The notes: generated by a model from the sequence alone, not told the origin. A stretch of DNA of 7,809 nt from Prevotella sp. (GCA_017442765.1 JAFRZC010000243.1:1-7809); one strand, 5' to 3'; numbered from the stretch's first letter, positions 1 through 6,336 are shown. Numbers and translations are program-made.

Positions 1-2
1 CC

Positions 3-935
3 GCCGACCTCTACACACCCAAGAACGCCGAGGGCAAGCTTCCGGCCATTGCCGTCAGCGGACCCTTCGGCGCTGTGAAGGAGCAGAGCAGCGGCCTCTA
101 CGCCATGCGGATGGCGGAGCGCGGATTTGTGACGCTGGCCTTCGACCCGTCGTACACCGGCGAGAGCAGCGGTGAACCCCGCCGCACGGCCTCGCCCGAC
201 ATCAACACCGAGGACTTCATGGCCGCCGTCGATTATCTTTCCAAGCTCGACAACGTTGACACCGAGCGCATCGGCATCATCGGCATCTGCGGCTGGGGAG
301 GCCACGCCCGCAACGCTGCCGCCGCCGACCCGCGCATCAAGGCCACCGTGGCCAGCACGATGTACGACATGACCCGCATCAGCGGCAACGGCTATTATGA
401 GGCCAACGACAACGAGGCCGACCGTCACGCCGCCAGCGAAGCGATGGCCAGGCAGCGCCTCGCCGACCCGCTGGCGATGGCTGGCGGCGTCATCGACCCT
501 GTGCCCGACGACGCGCCGCAGTTCGTCAAGGACTACCACGCCTACTACAAGACTCCCCGCGGCTACCACCCGCGCAGCGGCAACTCGGGCGACGGCTGGC
601 GCACCATCGGCACCCAGGCCTACGCCAACGCCCGCTTCCTCTACTACATCAACGAAATCCGCTCCGCCGTCCTCGTGATGCACGGCGAGAAGGCCCACAG
701 CCGCTACTTCGGCGAGGCCGCCTACCACTACATGGTGGAGGGCCGTGCCGAGGGCTACAACTTCGTCGGCAAGCCCAACCCCATGCCCGAGAACAAACAG
801 CTGCTCATCATCCCCGGAGCCACCCATTGCGACCTCTACGACGGTGGAGACAAAAATTACATCCCCTGGGACAAGCTGGAACAGTTCTTCCGCGAAAACC
901 TGACGGTGAGCGAGCGGAGAGCCAATCTGGATTGA
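3..935 (+). CDS. alpha/beta hydrolase, YcjY / dienelactone hydrolase-like (5' end outside window)
   Basis: Serine-hydrolase-fold enzyme with a cysteine nucleophile; 310 residues are visible and the start lies upstream of the window. The open frame continues to base 3, so an internal Met at 75 is not the real start. The nucleophile elbow reads GICGWGG with the Cys at visible residue 96, followed by NAAAADPRIKA, a pattern known from YcjY-like hydrolases (COG1073). The likely catalytic His is in THCDLYD (visible residue 275). A strand ending VLVMHGEKAHSRYF precedes it, where the third acid residue would be expected; Glu of HGE is a candidate. No signal peptide can be judged because the N-terminus is missing. 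The substrate is unknown; relatives are annotated only as hydrolases. It ends 437 bases before the promoter of the next unit and seems unrelated to the metal genes. Fold and nucleophile are well supported; the reaction is not. Confidence 0.85.
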   Translation, partial: ADLYTPKNAEGKLPAIAVSGPFGAVKEQSSGLYAMRMAERGFVTLAFDPSYTGESSGEPRRTASPDINTEDFMAAVDYLSKLDNVDTERIGIIGICGWGGHARNAAAADPRIKATVASTMYDMTRISGNGYYEANDNEADRHAASEAMARQRLADPLAMAGGVIDPVPDDAPQFVKDYHAYYKTPRGYHPRSGNSGDGWRTIGTQAYANARFLYYINEIRSAVLVMHGEKAHSRYFGEAAYHYMVEGRAEGYNFVGKPNPMPENKQLLIIPGATHCDLYDGGDKNYIPWDKLEQFFRENLTVSERRANLD

Positions 936-1372
936 GCTTTCCCGAGCCGAAGGAAGGTGTGGGTTCTTTCTCCCTTCTTCGATCCTTTTCTGCGAAGACG
1001 TTTCTTTGGCTCGGCAAAGTGAACAAGTTGCCTGCGGCTCCCTCCTTCTCGCAAGGCATAGTCAAAGCGAGCTTTGCCTCTGCTCTTGCTTCGTGCGTCG
1101 GTTCCCTTTGCACTCGCTTTGCGAAACGTTGCCTCATCAAGCTCGGCAGCCACAGCACTTTGCGCTCCTTACGAAAACCCTGAAAACCAAAGCAATCCAC
1201 AAATCGTCACACAAAACCCACAAACTGCTGATTTCCGGCATCATCACCCCACGGCCTCTCGGTGATCCCTCGGCGGTGGGTCGGCGGTCGTTTTTCCACG
1301 TCACAACGTACACCAATGAAAATCAGATTAACGATGTTTGAGAAAATTTCAACAACTTTTTGCAGAAAACGC
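936..1372. other. intergenic stretch with nested inverted repeats, no convincing gene
   Basis: No credible gene is seen here. From 936 to about 1200 the DNA is open in several frames on both strands at once, and the translations are low-complexity with no recognisable domain, so they look like by-products of composition. Short words are repeated in both orientations: CAAAGC at 1063-1068 faces GCTTTG at 1071-1076; CAAAGCGAG at 1063-1071 is the reverse complement of CTCGCTTTG at 1113-1121; GGCAAAG at 1013-1019 matches CTTTGCC at 1072-1078. This could be a dispersed intergenic repeat of the species. From 1200 the composition turns AT-rich towards the promoter. A weak stem CCCAC/GTGGG around 1249-1280 followed by a T run near 1291 could be a terminator but is unconvincing. 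Confidence 0.5.
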
Positions 1373-1403
1373 TTGTCCATGTTGTTTTTTCCTTATACCT
1401 TTG
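1373..1403 (+). promoter_or_regulatory. Bacteroidetes-type promoter
   Basis: TTG at 1373-1375, a 20-base spacer, then TACCTTTG at 1396-1403. This fits the Bacteroidetes housekeeping sigma consensus TTTG-N19-21-TAnnTTTG closely. Transcription would begin near 1410, giving a leader of about 115-145 bases before the first gene of the downstream unit. It is the only strong plus-strand promoter I find in the window, so it probably drives the DUF5714 remnant, the CDF exporter and the HEAT-like gene, and perhaps further genes beyond. Confidence 0.75.
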
Positions 1404-1436
1404 CATTTTGAAAAACAAACAATTAATAACTATAAT

Positions 1437-1472
1437 ATGGAATTAATAGCAGAATTAAAAACTAAAGTTTGA
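1437..1472 (+). CDS. possible 11-residue leader peptide
   Basis: Within the leader of the promoter at 1373-1403 there is ATG at 1437 followed by ten codons and TGA, reading MELIAELKTKV. It begins 27 bases after the predicted transcription start in an A/T-rich context typical for Bacteroidetes translation starts. It may be a translated upstream ORF, the stump of a deleted gene, or chance. I do not recognise it. No amino-acid run of the kind used in classical attenuation is present. Confidence 0.2.
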   Translation: MELIAELKTKV

Positions 1473-1555
1473 CAAGTAAAATTAAGCTACAATATTCTGC
1501 GGGGCGGCGCGTTATTTATGTGTTATGAAACAGAAAAGTACGACTGACAGTAATA

Positions 1556-1888
1556 ATGCTCTCCACGGTAGCGGCGTTGATGGCGGTCGCCTGCGGGGGG
1601 AGTGCAACAAACGATAACGATATGCAAAACGAAACACACCATGGCAACGACGAATGTCTCATCTGCGGAGCTCCGCTCGAATACCTGCAGCAGGACACAA
1701 TGATGGAGTGCGTCATCTGCCACAAGCACGGTCCCGAACACCATGTGCTGGTGGGTGCCGCGCTGCTGACGGTGTACAACAACTGCTTGCCCGACACAGC
1801 AAAAACCGACACAGCCTCAGGACTGGTCGAGATGATGGAGCTCGGCCGTCAGGTGCCTGGCGGCTTCTGCGGAGCAATGGCTTTATGA
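1556..1888 (+). pseudogene. shrunken DUF5714-like protein behind a lipoprotein-like signal sequence
   Basis: Open frame of 110 residues. Residues 1-20 are a hydrophobic stretch ending VACGG, like a lipoprotein signal with lipobox Cys, but with no positively charged start. From residue 33 it reads ECLICGAPLEYL...MECVICHK, then HGPEHHVLVGAALLTVYNNC, and near the end GRQVPGGFCG. These are three blocks I recall from DUF5714 proteins, a Cys-rich, presumably metal-binding family. In full-length members a second Cys pair and about 50-60 residues separate CHK from HGPEHH, and a Cys-rich tail follows PGGFCG. Here the first gap is closed in frame and the tail is missing, so I read it as a decayed gene that still has an open frame. 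An ATG at 1622 could be the native start. Its stop overlaps the next gene's start (ATGA), which may make its translation useful for coupling. Family recognition is from memory. Confidence 0.5.
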
Positions 1889-2835
1889 CAATGGAAAAGA
1901 GGTCCGTTAAAAACGAGGAAAAGGAGGTCTACAAAGTAACCCTGGCCGGCAGCGCGGTAAACATGATGCTGGTGGTGTTCAAGTTCGCAGCTGGCTTTTG
2001 GGGGCACAGCGCCGCCATGATTGCCGACGCCGTGCATTCGCTGTCCGATTTCGCCACCGACATCGTCGTGCTGGCTTTCGTGCGCATCAGCCATAAGCCC
2101 AAGGACAAGTCGCACGACTACGGCCACGGCAAGTTCGAGACGCTTGCCACCACCCTGATTGGCGTGGCGCTGTTTGCCGTTGCGGCGGGCATCTTCATCG
2201 ACGGAGCCAGGAAAATAGCCTTCTGGGCAAATGGCGGTATCCTTGTCATGCCTGGCAAACTCGCGTTGTGGGCTGCTTTGGTGTCCATCCTGCTGAAAGA
2301 GATCACATTCCAATACACACGCCGCAAGGCGGAGCAGGTGGGGTCGCAGGTGATGAAGGCCAATGCGTGGCATCACCGCAGCGACGCGCTCTCGTCGGTC
2401 GGGACGGCCATCGGCATCGGCGGCGCCATACTTCTGGGCGAGCGGTGGACGGTGCTCGACCCCGTCGCCTCCATCGTTGTGGGAGCGATGATTGTGAAGG
2501 TAGCCATCGACCTGTTGCGCAGCGGCATGGGCGAACTGATGGAGCGGTCGCTGCCCGAAGAGGTGGAAAACGAAATCGTCGCGATTGCGCAGAGCGTGCC
2601 AGGCGTCGCCCAGCCCCACGAGCTGTGCACCCGACGCATCGGCAACCATTACGCCATCGAGATGCACATCCTCATCGACGGTGAAAAGACGTTGAAGGAA
2701 GCACACGGTAAGGCCACCGAGATAGAACGCCGACTGAAAGAACGCTATGGCGACGAGACGCATGTGGCCATCCACGTGGAGCCGCTGGAAGAGGAGCGTG
2801 ACCCAGAGAACCCTTATAAACACATGAGAAAATGA
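1885..2835 (+). CDS. CDF-family (FieF/ZnT-like) divalent metal cation exporter
   Basis: Inner-membrane cation diffusion facilitator, expected to export zinc or a similar divalent metal using the proton gradient. It has 316 residues, normal for the family. The start at 1885 overlaps the preceding stop as ATGA; ATG at 1891 (MEKRSVK) is an alternative. An N-terminal helix with AGSAVNMMLVVFKFAAG is followed by DAVHSLSDFATD (His51, Asp55) and, in helix 5, HHRSDALSS (His163, Asp167): the four-ligand transport site is of the HD-HD kind that in characterised CDFs favours zinc. DYGHGKFE (Asp78, His81) matches the loop site. The cytoplasmic dimerisation domain (about 215-300) has the usual His ligands, around His245, His261 and in HVAIHVEP (His293, His297). 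It overlaps the downstream HEAT-like gene by four bases. The family is certain; metal specificity is inferred. Confidence 0.93.
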   Translation: MTMEKRSVKNEEKEVYKVTLAGSAVNMMLVVFKFAAGFWGHSAAMIADAVHSLSDFATDIVVLAFVRISHKPKDKSHDYGHGKFETLATTLIGVALFAVAAGIFIDGARKIAFWANGGILVMPGKLALWAALVSILLKEITFQYTRRKAEQVGSQVMKANAWHHRSDALSSVGTAIGIGGAILLGERWTVLDPVASIVVGAMIVKVAIDLLRSGMGELMERSLPEEVENEIVAIAQSVPGVAQPHELCTRRIGNHYAIEMHILIDGEKTLKEAHGKATEIERRLKERYGDETHVAIHVEPLEEERDPENPYKHMRK

Positions 2836-3359
2836 GCATACTGCAGTTTTTAGGCGACAAGACGCTGAAGGGGGTGGCGCGGAGACAAGCCGTCGTCGCC
2901 GAAATCATTGCCGACGACAATGCCCTCGCCGAAATAGAGGCTAACCTGTCGCAACTGGACGAAAAACGTGTAGCCACCATACTTGAGGCCATCGAGGAAA
3001 TCTCCAACAAACGGCTGAAACACCTCGGAGTGGGATACCTGCAATTGGCCGTGCCGTTCGTGGCATCTCCAAGCAATTCCTGTCGCCGCGAGGCCTCGCG
3101 CATCGTGGGCAATATGGCAGCCGACTATCCCGACGAGGCGGCTGCCGCCATCGACTCTCTGCTGGCCAACAGCGCGGACGAAGGCACCGTGGTGCGCTGG
3201 AGCTCGGCCTATGCCCTATCGCGCATCGTTGTCCTTGACCGCTACGCGAAAAGCGACCTCTATGACCGTCTCGTCGCCGTTTGTGACCGCGAGGAGGACA
3301 ATGGCGTCAAGAACCAATACCACAAAGCCCTTAAGAAAGTAGCGATAATCAGGAAATGA
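2832..3359 (+). CDS. small HEAT-repeat-like helical protein
   Basis: A 175-residue soluble protein without signal peptide or membrane segment. The start overlaps the exporter stop as ATGA, so it is almost certainly co-translated. The sequence is nearly all alpha-helical with paired amphipathic helices: about 45-60 (KRVATILEAIEEISNK), 81-98 (Arg/Glu-rich, SRIVGNMA), 118-133 (VVRWSSAYALSRIV) and 156-170 (VKNQYHKALKKV). The V-R-W-x-x-A-x-A-L pattern and the R-x-E-A-S-R-I-V pattern are typical of HEAT/PBS-lyase-type repeats, which usually serve as protein-binding scaffolds. No enzymatic motif or metal ligand cluster is visible. Being fused to the exporter by overlap suggests a partner or regulator of the exporter, but this is inference from position. 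The C-terminus is immediately followed by a transposase remnant, so it may have been trimmed, though the end looks natural. Confidence 0.75.
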   Translation: MSILQFLGDKTLKGVARRQAVVAEIIADDNALAEIEANLSQLDEKRVATILEAIEEISNKRLKHLGVGYLQLAVPFVASPSNSCRREASRIVGNMAADYPDEAAAAIDSLLANSADEGTVVRWSSAYALSRIVVLDRYAKSDLYDRLVAVCDREEDNGVKNQYHKALKKVAIIRK

Positions 3360-3496
3360 CGATGGCATTCAAAAGCGTGGACGAGGTGCGTTCCGCCGTG
3401 TCCAAGGCCGTGGATTTCTACAACAAACGGCGTCCTCACACGAGCATCGATATGATGAAGCCCGATGAAGCCCGCCTGTGCAGAGGTCCGGTCATA
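3356..3496 (+). pseudogene. C-terminal remnant of an IS3-family transposase (OrfB)
   Basis: About 40 codons read FKSVDEVRSAV...FYNKRRPHTSIDMMKPDEA. The block FYN-x-RRPH-x-S-(I/L)-x-M-x-P-x-(E/A)-A is the hallmark of the extreme C-terminus of IS3-type transposases, just after the DDE integrase core. The DDE residues, OrfA and the left end are absent, and on the right the normal tail and stop are gone: the frame runs straight into the ATG at 3497. The first codon overlaps the HEAT-like gene's stop (ATGA). It is non-functional and marks an old insertion followed by deletion on both sides. No inverted repeat ends or target duplication could be identified. Confidence 0.8.
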
Positions 3497-3847
3497 ATGA
3501 GACAACGTGTTTTGAGACATATTGCCCCTGTTGTGCTGTTGGCAGCCTACCTGCCGATGGTGATATTGTCGTCGTTACACGTTCATCACGAGACTGTTGA
3601 CTTTCGTGACGACTGTCTGCAATGTACCGGTCATTTCGAGGGACATCATCATCACGAGTGCGACTGCCAATACTGCCATTTCCTCAATCTCAGCTATTTT
3701 GGACAGCAGATAGAGCAACCGGCTCCCATTTTCCCCTTAATAAATAATTGCTCCACAGAAACCGCAGAAAGGACTGCGATACTCCATCGGGGAGCAAGTC
3801 GGCTGCGCTCGCCGCCGTTTCATCCTTTTCAATCCTTTAGTGCTTGA
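3497..3847 (+). CDS. small membrane-anchored Cys/His-rich protein, probably metal-related
   Basis: A 116-residue protein starting MRQRVLRHIAP, a positively charged start followed by a hydrophobic helix (about 9-27) that works as signal or anchor. The exported part contains HVHHE (28-32), a CxxC (Cys40, Cys43), a His run (50-53) and Cys55, Cys57, Cys60, His61, a dense set of soft-metal or zinc ligands. I recall similar short Cys/His-rich proteins encoded directly upstream of TonB-dependent receptors in Bacteroidetes, but know no characterised function. I chose the ATG at 3497 because upstream sequence in the same frame is transposase debris; translation could instead start at 3356, giving a 163-residue chimera. 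The stop lies inside the left arm of a perfect 12-base hairpin. Likely role: periplasmic metal binding or delivery beside the receptor (inference). Confidence 0.7.
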   Translation: MRQRVLRHIAPVVLLAAYLPMVILSSLHVHHETVDFRDDCLQCTGHFEGHHHHECDCQYCHFLNLSYFGQQIEQPAPIFPLINNCSTETAERTAILHRGASRLRSPPFHPFQSFSA

Positions 3848-3889
3848 TTGCCCTTTTGTTTGAGTGTTTTGGGCAATCAAGCAATTGCC
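3842..3889 (+). promoter_or_regulatory. competing hairpins between Cys/His-rich gene and TonB receptor
   Basis: GCTTGATTGCCC (3842-3853) and GGGCAATCAAGC (3871-3882) form a perfect 12-base stem with a 17-base loop. The right arm's GGCAAT (3872-3877) can instead pair with ATTGCC at 3884-3889, a repeat of the left arm's ATTGCC (3847-3852). The two hairpins exclude each other. There is no T run after either, so it is not a standard terminator. It lies 35 bases before the receptor start, a position suited to attenuation, processing or mRNA end protection. Confidence 0.45.
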
Positions 3890-3923
3890 TATGTATGCAA
3901 CACTCAAGCGAAAAACAATCAAA

Positions 3924-6260
3924 ATGAAACGGATACTAATCTTATTTATAGTCATACTCCCTCTTGCGGCGTTTGGGCAGAAGGGAACCGATGCAAATTT
4001 CTTAGGACATGTAATCAATTCGAAAACGGGCGATCATGTTGCCTATGTAAGTGTCTTCTTGCAGGGCACCGCCATCGGCGCCGCCACCGACGAGAGCGGT
4101 CATTTCCATATCGCCAACTGCCCTGAAGGCACCTTCACAGTAGTGGTACGTGGTGTCGGGTTCAAGCAGCTGGAGCGTGATGTGACTTTCGAGCGGAAGA
4201 AGACCGTGGAACTCGATTTCCAGATTGAACCCGATGCCATCGCACTTGGTCAGGTGGTAGTCACCGCCACCCAACATGCCACATCGCGTACCGAGACACC
4301 GTCGGTGGTGAGTGTGGTGGGCAGCGATCAGCTGGAGGCCACCAGCGCTGTCAACCTGGCCGAGGGATTGCGCCTGCAGACGGGCGTATGTGTAGACAAC
4401 ACCTGCCAAAACTGTGGTGCCAACGAGGTGCGTCTCAGCGGATTGGACGGTGCCTACTCGCAAATACTCATCGACAGCCGCCCCGTCAACAATGCCCTCG
4501 CCAGCCTCTACTTGCTGGAGCAGCTGCCCACGGCTCTAATCGACCGCATCGAGGTGATGCGCGGCGGCGGGTCGGCTCTTTACGGCAGCAATGCCATCGC
4601 CGGTGTCATCAACGTCATCACCAAAGAACCTCTTCGCAACAGCGCATCGGTGGTAAACACCACCCGTCTTGTAGGAGGCCGGAGCATCGACTGGAGCAAC
4701 ACGTTCAATGCTTCGGTAGTCAGCGACAGCCGTAAGGCAGGCCTTTTTATCTACGGCAACAATCGCCAACGCAATCCGTATGACTACGATGGCGACGGCT
4801 ATTCGGAAATCGGATTGCTGAAGGCTCACATGGTGGGTTTCAGCGGATACCTGCGCACCAGCGATTATTCAAAGCTGAACATCGAGTACCACAATATTGG
4901 CGACTATCGTCGCGGTGGCGACCGCTTCGACCTGCCCACAAACCAGGCTCATGTGGCCGAGGGCGGCGAGCACAACATTCACTGCGGCAGCGTCAAATGG
5001 GATTGGTTCGCCGCCGACGGCCTCGGTCACACATCGGCGTTCGCATCGGCACAATATGTCGACCGCGAAAGCTATAATGGGGAACGCGAGGACGATGAGC
5101 CTTTTGGCAACTCCTACGGCTACACCACCGACTTGACCACGAACGAAGGGCTCCAGTACAGCCGTCATCTCAATCATCTAATCTTTATGCCCGCCGAACT
5201 TACCGCCGGCATCGAGCATACCTACGACCACTTGAAAGACCGTCTGCTCACCGACACCGGCACCCTCGACCAAAGCAGCTCGCTGCTAAGCGCCTACCTG
5301 CAAAATGAGTGGAAGGACAAGCATTGGAATATCCTTGTCGGGCTCCGGTTTGACCACTGGGAAAACCATCAATTATCAATTGACAATTATCATCTGACAA
5401 ACATCAGCCCTCGACTGAACCTGCGTTACGCACCCAGCAATCATCTGGTGTTCCGCACGGGCTATTCGTCGGGATTCCGCGCCCCACAGGTGTATAACGA
5501 AGACCTCCACGTGGGGGCCGCGAACGGCGATCTTTATAAAATCACCAATGCCGACGATCTGCGGCAGGAACGCTCGCATTCCGTCACTGCCTCGGCTGAC
5601 CTCTGCTTCCATCTGGGCAAGATGGAGGGCGACCTGATGGTGGGGGGCTTCTATACGCGTATCAACGATGCCTTCGTCAACGAGCTGATGTTCGACGACA
5701 CCGCCAGCGGCTATCGTCACTATGAACGCCGCAACAGCGACGGTGCCCAGGTGGCAGGCATCAGTGCCGATATGAGCCTGATTTTCGGCGAGCGCTTCCA
5801 GATGCAGTTGGGCGGCACCTGGCAGAGTAGCCGATACACGGGACAGGGATTGGAATGGGATGAGGGCAAATATGAAAGCCGTATGGAGCGTGTGCCCGAC
5901 CTCTATGGCCATCTTAGCGCCACCTACACCCCCGGCAAGCGACTGAGTCTGATGGCTACCGGCACCTTCACAGGTCCGTTGCTGGTGTACCACTCAGTGC
6001 AACATGACGATGGCGCCAAGCACTCGCATGCCACCAAAGTAGAGCAGGTCATCACCCCTTCTTTTTTCGACCTCACGCTGAAAGTCTCATACAGCATCCC
6101 CTTAGGCTCGCACTCTTCACTGGAACTTAATGGAGGAGTGCAAAACCTGTTCAACAGCTTTCAACGCGATTTCGACAGCGGTCCCGACCGAGACGCATCC
6201 TACATCTACGGCCCCACCCTCCCGAGGACCTTCTTTATAGGCACCAGGATGATTCTGTAG
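3924..6260 (+). CDS. TonB-dependent outer-membrane receptor with carboxypeptidase-regulatory-like N-terminal domain
   Basis: Outer-membrane active transporter, 778 residues. The start at 3924 is chosen because MKRILILFIVILPLAAFGQ is a standard signal peptide; upstream in-frame starts (GTG 3864, ATG 3891) would add a non-secretory extension. Residues 25-105 form the carboxypeptidase-D regulatory-like domain (GHVINSKTGDHVAYVSVFL...). VVVTATQ (111-117) is the TonB-box-like segment. The plug spans about 120-235, with CVDNTCQNCG (Cys156, Cys161, Cys164), VRLSGLDG, and RGGGSALYGSNAIAGVINVIT. The barrel follows to the end, closing with GVQNLFNSFQRDFDSGPDR and LPRTFFIGTRMIL. A loop at 690-702 carries His690, His694, His700 and His702 with two Asp. 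I recall related receptors with the same CQNCG plug motif in Bacteroidetes, with substrate unproven. Next to the Cys/His-rich protein and a metal exporter, a metal, metallophore or heme substrate is likely. It is not a SusC: no SusD follows. Confidence 0.93.
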   Translation: MKRILILFIVILPLAAFGQKGTDANFLGHVINSKTGDHVAYVSVFLQGTAIGAATDESGHFHIANCPEGTFTVVVRGVGFKQLERDVTFERKKTVELDFQIEPDAIALGQVVVTATQHATSRTETPSVVSVVGSDQLEATSAVNLAEGLRLQTGVCVDNTCQNCGANEVRLSGLDGAYSQILIDSRPVNNALASLYLLEQLPTALIDRIEVMRGGGSALYGSNAIAGVINVITKEPLRNSASVVNTTRLVGGRSIDWSNTFNASVVSDSRKAGLFIYGNNRQRNPYDYDGDGYSEIGLLKAHMVGFSGYLRTSDYSKLNIEYHNIGDYRRGGDRFDLPTNQAHVAEGGEHNIHCGSVKWDWFAADGLGHTSAFASAQYVDRESYNGEREDDEPFGNSYGYTTDLTTNEGLQYSRHLNHLIFMPAELTAGIEHTYDHLKDRLLTDTGTLDQSSSLLSAYLQNEWKDKHWNILVGLRFDHWENHQLSIDNYHLTNISPRLNLRYAPSNHLVFRTGYSSGFRAPQVYNEDLHVGAANGDLYKITNADDLRQERSHSVTASADLCFHLGKMEGDLMVGGFYTRINDAFVNELMFDDTASGYRHYERRNSDGAQVAGISADMSLIFGERFQMQLGGTWQSSRYTGQGLEWDEGKYESRMERVPDLYGHLSATYTPGKRLSLMATGTFTGPLLVYHSVQHDDGAKHSHATKVEQVITPSFFDLTLKVSYSIPLGSHSSLELNGGVQNLFNSFQRDFDSGPDRDASYIYGPTLPRTFFIGTRMIL

Positions 6261-6328
6261 TCGCGGATTTAGATTATCAATCTGCAACATACTGAAAAGC
6301 CGGAATTTCCGTTTCGGACTTGTGATGC

Positions 6329-6336
6329 CAAAGGTA
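6329..6336 (-). promoter_or_regulatory. promoter -7-like box on the minus strand
   Basis: On the minus strand the sequence reads TACCTTTG, identical to the -7 box of the plus-strand promoter at 1396-1403. No TTTG is found 19-21 bases upstream, so only half of the consensus is present. Transcription would run leftwards into the receptor's 3' end. About 17-30 bases downstream on that strand is CGGAAATTCCGG followed by CTTTTC, a small hairpin with T-rich tail. It could be a stray match, an antisense start, or part of an inverted repeat unit. Confidence 0.3.

Noticed and set aside
808..1200. Minus-strand open frame of 130 residues overlapping the hydrolase end
   Set aside because: Competes with two other long frames on the same bases, has no domain or sensible start context, and overlaps a real gene antisense.
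1249..1295. CCCAC/GTGGG stem followed by TTTTT as a terminator of the hydrolase gene
   Set aside because: The stem is only five pairs with a long poorly paired interior and the T run is about ten bases away.
1654..1884. Upstream extension of the CDF frame to an ATG at 1654
   Set aside because: The extra 77 residues are Arg/Ala-rich, out of frame with the DUF5714 blocks, and CDF proteins normally start close to the first membrane helix.
1849..2823. Minus-strand open frame of 324 residues opposite the CDF exporter
   Set aside because: It is the antisense shadow of a gene with clear CDF motifs; the translation is His/Arg-rich with no fold signal.
3842..3882. 12-base stem as an intrinsic terminator
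   Set aside because: Neither strand has a T run after the stem, so a regulatory or stability role is more likely than termination.
3864..3923. GTG start 20 codons before the chosen TonB receptor start
   Set aside because: It would place a polar, non-secretory stretch before a perfect signal peptide and lies inside the hairpin.
5376..5993. Minus-strand open frame of 205 residues opposite the TonB receptor
   Set aside because: Shadow of the receptor coding frame in GC-rich DNA; no motif, no promoter.
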